64,000 bases of DNA. Origin: Betaproteobacteria bacterium (GTDB lineage: Bacteria > Pseudomonadota > Gammaproteobacteria > Burkholderiales > Burkholderiaceae_A). The stretch covers positions 1 to 64,000 of the forward strand of contig JAGWWC010000005.1 in NCBI GenBank assembly GCA_018970545.1, read 5' to 3'. The notes under the pieces are model-generated. The model searched no databases. It had not been told where the DNA came from and saw only the letters and a list, made by a program, of their open reading frames with translations. The position numbers and the translations under genes are program-made. This document shows positions 1 through 9,644 of the stretch, piece after piece; the stretch's first letter is position 1; every line of letters starts with the position of its first letter.

Positions 1-193
1 CATGGATCAACTCCAAAGTCGGCATGCGCCTGCGGGAGAGCTGCTCAAGCTTATTGAACATGCCCTTTTGCTGCTCGACCTTGGCCCGATAGGCAGCATC
101 CATGCCCTCGATGGGGCTTACCGGCTCCGATAAGCCGTTATCGGGCTTATTGGCAGCCGGATCAATTGCTGGGGGGGTTTCGGTTTCGGCCAT
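1..193 (-). CDS. N-terminal part of an unidentified protein (MAETETPPAIDPAANKPDNGLSEPVSPIEGMDAAYRAKVEQQKGMFNKLEQLSRRHMPTLELIH...), cut by the window edge
   Basis: Open frame on the minus strand from ATG at 193 to the window edge; family not recognised. Confidence 0.5.
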   Translation of the reverse strand, partial: MAETETPPAIDPAANKPDNGLSEPVSPIEGMDAAYRAKVEQQKGMFNKLEQLSRRRMPTLELIH

Positions 194-202
194 GGGTTTT
201 AT

Positions 203-238
203 CGGCTAAGTCTTCTTATAAATCGGCAAATTTAGCCG
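203..238 (-). repeat. Inverted repeat CGGCTAA...TTAGCCG just upstream of the left-edge CDS
   Basis: Arms 203-209 and 232-238, perfect 7 bp; alternative helix CGGC/GCCG at 224-227/235-238 shares the same arm. Confidence 0.7.
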
Positions 239-283
239 GTTCGCTCCGTAAAAGTTCATCAGGATCCGCCCGCCATCAGATTA

Positions 284-336
284 CTTGGCACTCGGACATC
301 CTTTTCTACAGACATAGCAGCATTTTTTGTGCCAAG
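284..336. repeat. Inverted repeat CTTGGCAC-N37-GTGCCAAG
   Basis: Arms 284-291 and 329-336, perfect 8 bp. Confidence 0.8.
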
Positions 337-371
337 ACGAAGAGGGCATCGTAATTCAAATCTATAGTTAA

Positions 372-387
372 CATAATACACATTATG
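372..387. repeat. Dyad CATAAT-ACAC-ATTATG
   Basis: Perfect 6-bp arms with 4-nt spacer in an AT-rich stretch next to the ankyrin gene stop. Confidence 0.75.
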
Positions 388-401
388 CGACACAATAATT
401 C

Positions 402-1298
402 CTAACGAATTCCCGGAACAACCTCCACCCCCTGCGCCGGTGACACCTGTGGCAATCGATCAGTCGCAAGCGCGTCGGCCCCCGAGCCTGGGTCGGTCTG
501 GGCCGGCTGAACAGTAACGACTTGGCCACCAGATTGCTCGACAACATCACTTAAAGTCGCCTCAGGTCGAACATTCGGTAACCGCTTTAAATATCTGTTT
601 GTAAACGATATTTCTTCAAGCTCGAGCCAGAAGGCAAGATCCCGATTGGCTTGCTCCTTTGCGTAATCCCGTGCAGTCAAACCGGCCTGATTGGTGATCG
701 TTGGATCCGCCCCGAGCTGAATCAATTCAGCTGCGGCTGGCCTATGATTGAACCGGGAAGCCATCATGAGTGGCGTCGTGTTATTCGGACTCACAGCGTC
801 GACGTACGCGTTGTGCTCACCCAAAAGCCGAATCACCGCAACACTTCCAGAGGTTGCCGCGTAATGCAGTGCCGTCCAGCCAGGCCGATTCACCTCGGCG
901 CCCATCTCGACCAACCGCCTGGCCGCCCGATCCAGGCCCTTGATGGCGGCAATCATCAGCGGCGTCTCTCCGAGCTGGTTCTGGTGCTCAATTGCCTGCC
1001 GTGCCTGCCAATCCGACTGATTGAGCATCGCCAGGGCAAGATCCTCCCCTGCCTCCCGCAGCGCCAACATCAGCAGGTTGTTACGCAGGCTGTCGCGGCT
1101 TTGGCCATCCAGGCCGAGTTCTGGCAAGCGGCCCAGAAAACTCACGTCGTTTGCCTTTGCAGCAAGAACAAAACTCTGGAGGGCATCGCGGGGCCAGGCG
1201 GCGATCGGGCCGCACAAGCCCGCCACAACAGCCAAGCCCATCAAGCAGCTAAGAATCTTCTGGTTCAGTGATGAGAGCGTCATGCCGCGAGTGCTCAA
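402..1298 (-). CDS. Ankyrin-repeat protein with probable N-terminal signal peptide
   Basis: Repeats GETPLMIAAIKGLDRAARRLVEMGAEVN / GWTALHYAATSGSVAVIRLLGEHNAYVD / TTPLMMASRFNHRPAAAELIQLGADP; hydrophobic N-terminus. Confidence 0.9.
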   Translation of the reverse strand: MSTRGMTLSSLNQKILSCLMGLAVVAGLCGPIAAWPRDALQSFVLAAKANDVSFLGRLPELGLDGQSRDSLRNNLLMLALREAGEDLALAMLNQSDWQARQAIEHQNQLGETPLMIAAIKGLDRAARRLVEMGAEVNRPGWTALHYAATSGSVAVIRLLGEHNAYVDAVSPNNTTPLMMASRFNHRPAAAELIQLGADPTITNQAGLTARDYAKEQANRDLAFWLELEEISFTNRYLKRLPNVRPEATLSDVVEQSGGQVVTVQPAQTDPGSGADALATDRLPQVSPAQGVEVVPGIR

Positions 1299-2092
1299 TG
1301 CCGAGCGCCGAGCGCCCCCGCAGCAAATCGCGAGAAATTCGCTGAAGTCACCTGGGCAACCTCCTCGATCGGCAACTGCTTGAGTTCGGCAATCTTCTGC
1401 GCCACGTGGACGACATACGCGGGCTCATTGACCCTGCCGCGATGAGGTACCGGAGCAAGAAATGGGGCATCGGTCTCAATCATCAGGTGTTCAAGCGGAA
1501 TTTCAATGGCGACCTGTTGGACTTGTTTCGCATTTTTGAAGGTCACGATTCCCGACAGCGAAATCAGAAATCCCATCTCGATGGCCGCCTTTGCAACCTC
1601 AACGGACTCCGTGAAGCAGTGCATCACACCGCCTACGGCGAAGGCTCCCTCCTCTTGAAGAATTCGCAGCGTGTCTGCAGCCGCCTCTCGGGTGTGAACA
1701 ATGATGGGCTTACTCACCGCGCGGGCCGCCCGAATATGCGTGCGAAATCTTGACTGCTGCCAGCCAAAATCATCGGTCTTGCCATCGCCCTCGCGCCGAT
1801 AATAATCAAGGCCTGTCTCGCCGATCGCAACCACTTTTTGGTTCCCCGCCCGCCTCACCAGGTCCTCAACACTGGGCTCCTGGACCCCCAAGTTGTCGGG
1901 ATGCACCCCTACCGACGCGAGCAAAAAAGGGTGGGCATTGGCCAGGGCCAAGACTTGGTCAGCCTCTTCGAGCGTCGTGCAGATATTCAAGGCCTGCTTT
2001 ACGCCCGCTGCTTGCATTCGCGCGAGCACGCCCGTTGTGTCCTCGCGCAGGCCCGGATAATTCAGGTGGCAGTGGGAATCCACAAAAGTCAT
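1295..2092 (-). CDS. TatD family metal-dependent hydrolase
   Basis: MTFVDSHCHLNYP, AIGETGLDYYR, GVMHCFTES, IETDAPFLAP motifs. Confidence 0.95.
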   Translation of the reverse strand: MTFVDSHCHLNYPGLREDTTGVLARMQAAGVKQALNICTTLEEADQVLALANAHPFLLASVGVHPDNLGVQEPSVEDLVRRAGNQKVVAIGETGLDYYRREGDGKTDDFGWQQSRFRTHIRAARAVSKPIIVHTREAAADTLRILQEEGAFAVGGVMHCFTESVEVAKAAIEMGFLISLSGIVTFKNAKQVQQVAIEIPLEHLMIETDAPFLAPVPHRGRVNEPAYVVHVAQKIAELKQLPIEEVAQVTSANFSRFAAGALGARH

Positions 2093-2101
2093 TACGTCAC
2101 C

Positions 2102-3067
2102 CTAGAGGTAGGCACGCTGAAATCGATCAAAAATCGTCTCAAAAAAAAGCCTCGGATTAAGCGGATGGTCCGCCACTGCGCGCTGCCGCTGCAAATCAGC
2201 CATGGCCAGACCGAAACGCTGAATCGATCGCAGTTGCTGCGCATGGGCCAGAAGCACGGTTTGAAGCTCAGCAAAATGCCGCGGAGCGATACCGAGCCTT
2301 ACCCGAGCAACATCGTTCATCCAACGCTGAAGAAGTTCCAACACATCGGCCGGCGGAGATTTGCCTGCGTGGTCTGCCCAACGCAATGGGTCAATCGGCC
2401 CTGCGCTGAGCGCGGGAAGTAGCCATTCAGCAGACGCGCTTTTGGCCAGATGCAGCCGAGATAACTCAGAGTCCGCGATGGGAAGGCTTAGCCGCCTGCA
2501 GCGGGAAAGTATCGTTGGTGGTATTCCCCTGAGACCATCGGCTACCAGGATAAACATGAGATTTTCCGACGGCTCCTCAAGCGTTTTTAAAAGCGCATTG
2601 GCGGCAGCGTAATTGAGCCGGTTTGCGGGATTGATCAGGACCAACCTCAGCCCAGCCCGATGGGCGCCAATATTGGCAAATCCCGCGAGGGCGCGAATCT
2701 GTTCAATTCGAATTTCCTGAGATTTCTTCTTCTCCCCCGGCCCGACGTCAGCGGCCTCGGCAGCCTCTGACCCGTCGGCGACATCATGAACACCCCCCTC
2801 CTCGGCCGCCATTGCATCGGGCTGAACCCACCGAAAATCAGGATGCTGGGCTGACCGCATCCACTGGCAAGACCGGCACGCGCCACAGGCGGACCGGTCC
2901 TCCGCAAGCGGCGATTCGCACAGCAGTGCGGCTGCGATTTCTCGTCCGAGGCGGGTCTTTCCGATACCGGCTGGACCGACTAGCATCAAGGCTGACGGCC
3001 GTCGCGCCAGCGTGGGTTGGACTAACCTCCACCAGCCCTCAAAATAAGAAAAATCATTATTAATCAT
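2102..3067 (-). CDS. holB: DNA polymerase III subunit delta'
   Basis: AAA+ Walker A GPAGIGKTRLGRE, zinc-binding CGACRSCQW, ANALLKTLEEP; located next to tmk. Confidence 0.92.
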   Translation of the reverse strand: MINNDFSYFEGWWRLVQPTLARRPSALMLVGPAGIGKTRLGREIAAALLCESPLAEDRSACGACRSCQWMRSAQHPDFRWVQPDAMAAEEGGVHDVADGSEAAEAADVGPGEKKKSQEIRIEQIRALAGFANIGAHRAGLRLVLINPANRLNYAAANALLKTLEEPSENLMFILVADGLRGIPPTILSRCRRLSLPIADSELSRLHLAKSASAEWLLPALSAGPIDPLRWADHAGKSPPADVLELLQRWMNDVARVRLGIAPRHFAELQTVLLAHAQQLRSIQRFGLAMADLQRQRAVADHPLNPRLFFETIFDRFQRAYL

Positions 3068-3696
3068 AGACTTGAGATTATCTTCTCCAAATCGATTTGA
3101 ATTCGTGAAACATCAAGTTCTGCGTTAACAATGGCAGTTTTCTCTCGCCCGTTCGGCCTCATCCGATTGCGATAGACGTCTCGAACTCGCTCAAAATACG
3201 CCACATCCTGGGTTTCGAAGCGGTCCGCTGACCCCCCGCGCGCACCACGACGAGCCGCAGCAATTTCAGCAGGCAAATCGAACAGAATCACTTGGTCCGG
3301 GATCACTGAACCGCAGACCTGAAGATGCAGCGCATCGATCCAGCTGAGATCCACCCCGCCTCCCCCGCCTTGATAAGCCCGAGTCGAGTCAATGAATCGG
3401 TCGCACAAGACCCACTCCCCGCGATCCAGAGCGGGGCCAATGCAGCGCTGAACATGATCCAGTCGCGCCGCGGCCACCATCAGCACCTCGGCGCGGACGT
3501 CCATGGGATCGTGCAATACCAGCGCTCGGATTTTCTCCGCCAACGGAGTTCCGCCCGGCTCCCGGGTAATCAGGACCTCAACGGCATGGACCGCCCGAAT
3601 CGTGGCCGCAATGAAATCGATGTGAGTGCTCTTGCCTGCCCCATCAATTCCCTCGAGTACGATGAATTTACCGCGCTTGACGGGGGCCGGGTTCAC
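3064..3696 (-). CDS. tmk: Thymidylate kinase
   Basis: KFIVLEGIDGAGKSTH, TREPGGTPLAEKIR, DRFIDSTRAYQGGGGG. Confidence 0.97.
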   Translation of the reverse strand: MNPAPVKRGKFIVLEGIDGAGKSTHIDFIAATIRAVHAVEVLITREPGGTPLAEKIRALVLHDPMDVRAEVLMVAAARLDHVQRCIGPALDRGEWVLCDRFIDSTRAYQGGGGGVDLSWIDALHLQVCGSVIPDQVILFDLPAEIAAARRGARGGSADRFETQDVAYFERVRDVYRNRMRPNGREKTAIVNAELDVSRIQIDLEKIISSL

Positions 3697-4775
3697 TTGG
3701 AATCCTTGCCGGCGGCAACACGCCGAATGAATCGATCCACCGCCTGGTTGTGATCCTTCAACGTCTCAGAAAACTCAGAGCTTCCGTCTCCCCGGGCGAC
3801 AAAATACAAAGCTTTGCTGCTGGCAGGATTCATCGCCGCTCGAATCGCTCGAGGCCCCGGATTGGAAATGGGTGTGGGTGGAAGCGTTTTTCGAGTGTAG
3901 GTGTTGTAGGGCGTATCCATTTTGAGGTGCTTGCGGGTGATGTCCCCCGTGAATTCCTTGCCGAGGCCGTAAATCACTGTCGGATCAGCTTGCAGTGGCA
4001 TGCCCACCTTCATCCGATTGGCGAACACAGCGGCCACCCTTTCACGGTCTCCAGGATGCTGGGTCTCTTTCTCGACGATTGAGGCCACAATTAATGCTTC
4101 ATAGGGGGATCGATAAGGAACTTCCGGCGCGCGCTTCTCCCACTCCTGCGTGATCACTCGACGTTGGATTTTTGCTGATCGGCGCAGCAGCTCGGAGGCA
4201 GTCGAGCCTTTGGGCACTACATAAAGATCTGGGTAGAGCCAGCCCTCCGGATAAGGTGAATCAAGGCCAAGCATGCTCGCGATCGCATCGGGCCGAGAGG
4301 CCTGGGCTTGCACATCGAATCGAATATCGGGCTGTCGGCCGAGGGCCTCCAGGGTCTGATCGACGGTCCAGCCCTCCAGAATTCTGAATTCCGTACTGGC
4401 CTGATCCTGTCGCGATAGCCTCTCGATGAGCTGCCGCTGGGTGATGCCGGGTTCGATTCGATACACACCCGCCATTAACTGGCGCTCGACCCCCCGAAAA
4501 GCGGCATAGCCGAGAAACAAGGACTCGTTGACGGTCACTTGGTTTGATTGCAGCAAGGTCACAATTCCCCTGGCCGGGGTGCCATACTGAATTACGACAT
4601 CCAACGGCTGATCTGCGGCATATACGGATTGCTCGGCCTGGTAGAAAAACCAGCCCGCCCCAGAGGTTGCACCAAGCAACACGACTGCCAGACCAATCGT
4701 AAGGATGCGTAACACTCGGGTTAGCCCGCTGCCCAATCGGGTCTTCTCTAGGGGTTTCGACTTCGGACGTGCCAT
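3693..4775 (-). CDS. mltG: Endolytic transglycosylase MltG (YceG-like)
   Basis: ASIVEKETQHPGDRERVAAVFANRMKVGMPLQADPTVIYGLG, TPYNTYTRKTLPPTPISNPG; N-terminal TM segment. Confidence 0.96.
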   Translation of the reverse strand: MARPKSKPLEKTRLGSGLTRVLRILTIGLAVVLLGATSGAGWFFYQAEQSVYAADQPLDVVIQYGTPARGIVTLLQSNQVTVNESLFLGYAAFRGVERQLMAGVYRIEPGITQRQLIERLSRQDQASTEFRILEGWTVDQTLEALGRQPDIRFDVQAQASRPDAIASMLGLDSPYPEGWLYPDLYVVPKGSTASELLRRSAKIQRRVITQEWEKRAPEVPYRSPYEALIVASIVEKETQHPGDRERVAAVFANRMKVGMPLQADPTVIYGLGKEFTGDITRKHLKMDTPYNTYTRKTLPPTPISNPGPRAIRAAMNPASSKALYFVARGDGSSEFSETLKDHNQAVDRFIRRVAAGKDSK

Positions 4776-4792
4776 GCCGCTATATTAAGGCG

Positions 4793-5845
4793 ATGGACAC
4801 ACATTCCCTATCTTCACTGCTTACCGTAACGCGATGGGCGAGGCTTGCCAGCTTTGCGGGCTTTGTAGTTTCCGGCCCCGACGCTCGAACCTTTCTTCAG
4901 GGTCAGCTGACCAACGACATTGAGTCGGCCACGGCCGAGCACTATCAGCGGACGGGCTACTGCTCCCCCAAGGGCAGGCTGCTGACCACTATGCTGCAAT
5001 GGCGGCTTGACGAAACTTCATGGGCCCATCTGCTGCCAGCAGAGAGTCTTGAGCGCGTCTTAAAGCGTCTCAAAATGTTCGTGCTTCGATCCAAAGTCTC
5101 ACTCTCACCATCAAACGAGCCTCTTTGCGCGATTGGCCTGTGGGGTACGGCGGCACAGGCGCTCAGCTCAAGGCCATCCTCCGAACTCGAAGGACGGTCG
5201 TTTGCGATCTCGATGACATCTGACGCTGATGCTGCAACTGCCGCTGTGCCCGCCTGTACCTTACTGATGGATACGCCATGCGCCGCGCTGGGACTACGCG
5301 GCTGGCTTATTGGCCCGTCAGAAGCGATTCAACAAATCATGACATCGTTGGCCGCCGCTCAAGAGCTTCCAGAGGCAGCGTGGTTATTTTCTGAAATTGG
5401 GTCAGGCAAGGCCTGGGTCTGGGAGAGGACCCAAGATATTTTCGTGCCTCAAATGGTGAACTTTGAATTGATACAAGGCGTGAGTTTCACGAAAGGCTGC
5501 TACCCCGGTCAGGAGGTGGTGGCCCGAAGTCAATACCTCGGAAAACTGAAGCGTCGGACCTTTCGCGCCGACCTCTCCGGGACGGAAGTCCAGCGGCTTA
5601 CGATTCCAATCACCGAGCTGCCAGGCCAGGATGTCTGGTCTAGCGCAGTCCCCGCCGAGCCTTGCGGCAGAGTCGTGACGGCCGCCCCTGTATTTGATGC
5701 CGAGGGCCGGTCGCGAGCCGAGGCCGCTTTACTGATCGAACTCACCCTGTCGGCCTGGGATGCCGGTGGCCTATCGATCGGCAGCCTGGATGGTCCGATG
5801 CTGGAGGCGGGTCATTTGCCGTATGGCCTAGCAGACGCCGCGTAA
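4793..5845 (+). CDS. ygfZ: Folate-binding protein YgfZ
   Basis: GPDARTFLQGQLTNDI and KGCYPGQEVVARSQYLGKLKRR; probable start MDTHSLSS at 4793. Confidence 0.93.
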   Translation: MDTHSLSSLLTVTRWARLASFAGFVVSGPDARTFLQGQLTNDIESATAEHYQRTGYCSPKGRLLTTMLQWRLDETSWAHLLPAESLERVLKRLKMFVLRSKVSLSPSNEPLCAIGLWGTAAQALSSRPSSELEGRSFAISMTSDADAATAAVPACTLLMDTPCAALGLRGWLIGPSEAIQQIMTSLAAAQELPEAAWLFSEIGSGKAWVWERTQDIFVPQMVNFELIQGVSFTKGCYPGQEVVARSQYLGKLKRRTFRADLSGTEVQRLTIPITELPGQDVWSSAVPAEPCGRVVTAAPVFDAEGRSRAEAALLIELTLSAWDAGGLSIGSLDGPMLEAGHLPYGLADAA

Positions 5846-5869
5846 ATTCTTGCGAACCGTTGGTCACCG

Positions 5870-6622
5870 ATGTGTCTGATCGGCATTCATTTCGGGGCAG
5901 GCCCTAGACTATTGATCACCGCAAACCGTGATGAGTTTGCGGGCCGCCCGACCATGCCGCTGCATTGGTGGCCGGAGGGCCTACTTGCAGGAAAAGACCT
6001 TCAGGCAGGCGGCACCTGGCTGGGCATCACGCGTGACGGGCGCTTCGCTGCCGTCACCAATGTCCGGGACCCTGCTCTTCGGACTGCCGCAGTGCCCTTT
6101 GGCTCGCGCGGGCTGATGGTGAAGGCGTTTCTTTTGTCAGATTGTGATCCGCAGGACTATGCACAACAGATGCTGACTACAGTCTCGGAGGCATCGCCTT
6201 ACAACTTAATCCTTGGCCAGATTCACGCGGATTCAATTCACGCCCTCTGGCTTGGCGGACGGAGCCGCACACTCTTGCCGCTGCAGGCGGGTAGTCATGT
6301 TCTATCCAATGCCGAGCTCAACACCCCTTGGCCAAAAGCCCGCCGTCTGAAGGCGGCACTGGCCACCGAAGATGCGGCAGCAATTGATGCCGTCATGCAC
6401 TCACAAACACGTGCAAGTGATGATGAGCTGCCTGCCACCGGCGTTTCTTTTGACTGGGAAAAGCGACTATCTGCGGCACTGATTTCCGGCGCGGACTATC
6501 ACACACGATCGTCCACACTGATTCAGGTGGATCCGCTCAAGGCGGCGATCCGAGAGATCACCTGGTCGCCTTCTGTGTCAGCAATGACCACCCTGCACGA
6601 ACATTTTGAGTTCACGCGATAA
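5870..6622 (+). CDS. NRDE (TANGO2-like) family protein
   Basis: MCLIGIHFGAGPRLLITANRDEFAGRPT: the NRDE signature. Confidence 0.92.
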   Translation: MCLIGIHFGAGPRLLITANRDEFAGRPTMPLHWWPEGLLAGKDLQAGGTWLGITRDGRFAAVTNVRDPALRTAAVPFGSRGLMVKAFLLSDCDPQDYAQQMLTTVSEASPYNLILGQIHADSIHALWLGGRSRTLLPLQAGSHVLSNAELNTPWPKARRLKAALATEDAAAIDAVMHSQTRASDDELPATGVSFDWEKRLSAALISGADYHTRSSTLIQVDPLKAAIREITWSPSVSAMTTLHEHFEFTR

Positions 6623-6644
6623 AGGATGATCAGAGGGCGGATGC

Positions 6645-7064
6645 CTAATCGGCCCTGCCGCTGCGCTTGCGATTAAAACTTCGCATACGTTTAAAGGTGC
6701 CGGTCGCACTGGCCAGCAGGCGGCCGTGCTGATCCCGCAATTCGCCGTGACAAAACGCCATGGTGGTGGAAAAGTGATCGCACCAGCCAAGGGCGTGTAA
6801 TTCACCCTTGGCGGGACGCATAAAGCTCGTGTTCATGCCGACAGTCACCATGCCCATCTGATCGGGGTCTGCCGAACGGGCTGCAATGGCCATCACCACA
6901 TCCAAAAGCGTCATCACCACCCCGCCATGGGCAACGTCAAGCCCGTTCAGATGCTCGGGCCTGAGCGCCAGCTTAATCTCAGCATGACCCGACTCGGCCC
7001 GAACGGGCTCGACACCGAGATGATCGACAAATGGCGTAAAGCCAGGAGTGCTGGGGGATTGCAT
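6645..7064 (-). CDS. PaaI-like hotdog-fold thioesterase
   Basis: LNGLDVAHGGVVMTLLDVVMAIAA hotdog helix motif; small size. Confidence 0.85.
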   Translation of the reverse strand: MQSPSTPGFTPFVDHLGVEPVRAESGHAEIKLALRPEHLNGLDVAHGGVVMTLLDVVMAIAARSADPDQMGMVTVGMNTSFMRPAKGELHALGWCDHFSTTMAFCHGELRDQHGRLLASATGTFKRMRSFNRKRSGRAD

Positions 7065-7099
7065 GACGCCAACGATAGCAAGACTTACACTTCGCGGAG

Positions 7100-8671
7100 A
7101 TGAATGCGCCCGAGAGCCTGCGGCCTAGCCTGCCCGCGCTGCCCCCCTTCACCCCGCACCCCCAGCCCGGTACTGCGCCGAGGATAGACCCTGGCCTGCC
7201 GGATGGCTGGTCGCCCGGATTTGCGGGCCTTGCGGCCGACCTTGAGGAGCCCTTTACTCGGCCCTGCGACCCATCACCACTGCAGGACTGCAGTTTGCTT
7301 GCGGTTTCTGAAGATGCTGCAGCACTGATGGGTCTTGATGCACGTGAGCTGATGCACAGCCCGGCGTGGCTTGCCTTGCTCTCAGGCAACGCGGTGGGCA
7401 GGCATCTTCAGTCCTATGCCAGTGTCTATGCGGGGCATCAATTCGGAGTCTTTGTTCCCCGACTTGGCGATGGCCGTGCGTTAAACCTCGGCGCACTGCA
7501 TGGCTGGGAGCTGCAGCTGAAAGGCGCAGGCCAGACCCCTTATGCGCGATTTGCTGATGGCCGGGCGGTGCTGCGCTCGTCCGTTCGCGAATACCTGTGC
7601 TCAGAAGCGATGCATGCTTTGGGCATTCCCACCACTCGGGCCCTATCGATCGTGGCATCTGCGTCCCCCGTGCTGAGAGAGACGGTCGAGACCGCCGCAG
7701 TGGTCTGTCGAGTGGCGCCAAGCTTCCTGCGTTTTGGTCATTTCGAATATTTCGCATCACGGCAGCGGCTGGATCTGCTCGAGCAGCTGGTGAGCCATGG
7801 CGTCGAACTCTTGGGTTGCGATCCCATCGCCAGCACTTCAGCCCTGCCCGTCGCTGAACGGGCTGTGGCGATGCTGCATGAAGTTGCCCGGCGAAGCGCG
7901 AGTATGACCGCGCAATGGATGGGTGTCGGATTTATGCATGGCGTGATGAATACCGATAACTGCTCGATTCTTGGCCTTACTCTGGACTATGGCCCCTTCG
8001 GTTTTATGGATGGCTTCAATGCAGGACATATCTGTAATCACTCTGACCATCACGGCCGCTACAGTTTTCAATCGCAGCCACAGGTCTCGTTATGGAATCT
8101 CAGTCGGCTCGCCAATGCTTTGTATCCGTTGGTGAACGCCCGAGAGCCGCTGACTGAGGCACTGGAGACTTTCAAGTCAAGCTACGCCCAATCGATCGAG
8201 GGCCTGCTGAGAAAAAAATTGGGGCTAGAATCCCTGCCGGAAGACTACTGGAGCCCACTGCTCGATGATTTTTATGCCCTGCTGCAGTCGCAAAGAATGG
8301 ACCATACGCTTGCCTTTCGGGCGCTCTCGCATGGCCAGGAGCAGGCATTCATGAACCTTGCGCCCGATCGAGAGGCCTGCAAGTCTTGGCTGAGTCGCTA
8401 CCAAGAGGCGGTGGCACTCAGTCTTGCTCGGCGAGGGCTACCTGCTGAGCAGCGGCTCCAGCAGATGCGGGCAATCAATCCAAAATACGTACTGCGAAAC
8501 TGGGTAGCCGAGGAGGTCATCAGCGCGCTTCGAGATCGAGGCGATGCTCAGCCCCTTCACGATATTGCCAGCCTGCTGCGCAGTCCATTTGAGGAGCATC
8601 CAAAGTTTGAGCATTATGCTTCACCACCACCTGATTGGGCACAGCATCTATCGGTAAGCTGTTCAAGCTGA
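7100..8671 (+). CDS. selO: SelO/YdiU protein adenylyltransferase
   Basis: [72 protein letters not shown]-terminus VSCSS. Confidence 0.96.
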   Translation: MNAPESLRPSLPALPPFTPHPQPGTAPRIDPGLPDGWSPGFAGLAADLEEPFTRPCDPSPLQDCSLLAVSEDAAALMGLDARELMHSPAWLALLSGNAVGRHLQSYASVYAGHQFGVFVPRLGDGRALNLGALHGWELQLKGAGQTPYARFADGRAVLRSSVREYLCSEAMHALGIPTTRALSIVASASPVLRETVETAAVVCRVAPSFLRFGHFEYFASRQRLDLLEQLVSHGVELLGCDPIASTSALPVAERAVAMLHEVARRSASMTAQWMGVGFMHGVMNTDNCSILGLTLDYGPFGFMDGFNAGHICNHSDHHGRYSFQSQPQVSLWNLSRLANALYPLVNAREPLTEALETFKSSYAQSIEGLLRKKLGLESLPEDYWSPLLDDFYALLQSQRMDHTLAFRALSHGQEQAFMNLAPDREACKSWLSRYQEAVALSLARRGLPAEQRLQQMRAINPKYVLRNWVAEEVISALRDRGDAQPLHDIASLLRSPFEEHPKFEHYASPPPDWAQHLSVSCSS

Positions 8672-8703
8672 TCGCAAGCCTTTTCATCGCGCAGGAACTC
8701 ACC

Positions 8704-9084
8704 ATGAAATCTGACGAGGAATATCGAAAGTCACTTACCCCGATGGAATATGAGGTCACGCGGCGCAAGGCCACCGAGCCTCCTTTCACCGGTCGGTACT
8801 GGGACCATTTTGCGCACGGCACTTACCGCTGCGTTTGCTGCGATCAGCCGCTATTTGATTCGGAGTCAAAATTTGATGCAGGCTGTGGCTGGCCCAGCTA
8901 TTGGCAGGCCATTTCCAACGGATGTATCCGGGAGGAAAAAGACACGAGCCACTTCATGACCCGAACCGAGATCCTATGCAGCCAGTGTGACGCCCACCTT
9001 GGCCATGTGTTTGATGACGGGCCAGCTCCCACCGGCCTGCGCTACTGTGTGAATTCGGCATCGGTAAAGTTTGAGCCGCGATGA
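8704..9084 (+). CDS. msrB: Peptide-methionine (R)-S-oxide reductase
   Basis: [46 protein letters not shown]. Confidence 0.97.
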   Translation: MKSDEEYRKSLTPMEYEVTRRKATEPPFTGRYWDHFAHGTYRCVCCDQPLFDSESKFDAGCGWPSYWQAISNGCIREEKDTSHFMTRTEILCSQCDAHLGHVFDDGPAPTGLRYCVNSASVKFEPR

Positions 9085-9644
9085 GACTGCTTGCCGATTG
9101 GCTTCCGATAGTTTTATTTTTCGCGGTGTACAAGCTGTCCGATTTGTATTGGGCGACCGCCGTCGCCATTATCGCAACGCTGGCCGTCATGGGGCTATTG
9201 AAGTTCAGGGGCCATCCAATTGAGGCCATGCAGTGGGTGGGCCTTGTGCTCATTGTGGTGTTTGGCGGGGCCACCATCTGGCTTCAGGACGAGCGCTTTA
9301 TCAAACTCAAACCCACCCTTCTCTATGGCCTCTTCGCGGCGGCCCTCATCGGCCCGCAGCTGTTGAAGCGCATCCTACTCATGGAAAAACTCATGGGGTC
9401 GAAGATCAGCATGCCCACGCATGCGTGGGCCAAGCTGAATGCTGCCTGGGGCCTATTTTTCGCTGCCTTGGGCGGGCTCAATCTCTGGGTAGCACATGCC
9501 TTTTCCACCGATACATGGGTGAATTTCAAGCTCTTCGGCACCATCGGTCTGATGGTCGTCTTTATCGTTGGACAGGCGCTTTGGATGAATCGCTTCGCCA
9601 CTGCGGAGCTACCAGATGTTCTCAAAGACCAAGAACCTCGATGA
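9081..9644 (+). CDS. yciB: Inner membrane septation protein A family (YciB/IspZ)
   Basis: [26 protein letters not shown]; multiple TM segments; located between msrB and bolA. Confidence 0.92.
   Translation: MRLLADWLPIVLFFAVYKLSDLYWATAVAIIATLAVMGLLKFRGHPIEAMQWVGLVLIVVFGGATIWLQDERFIKLKPTLLYGLFAAALIGPQLLKRILLMEKLMGSKISMPTHAWAKLNAAWGLFFAALGGLNLWVAHAFSTDTWVNFKLFGTIGLMVVFIVGQALWMNRFATAELPDVLKDQEPR

Noticed and set aside
651-1271. 206-aa plus-strand ORF
   Set aside because: Antisense to the ankyrin gene; no recognisable domain, and rich in Arg/His/Gln like other shadow frames.
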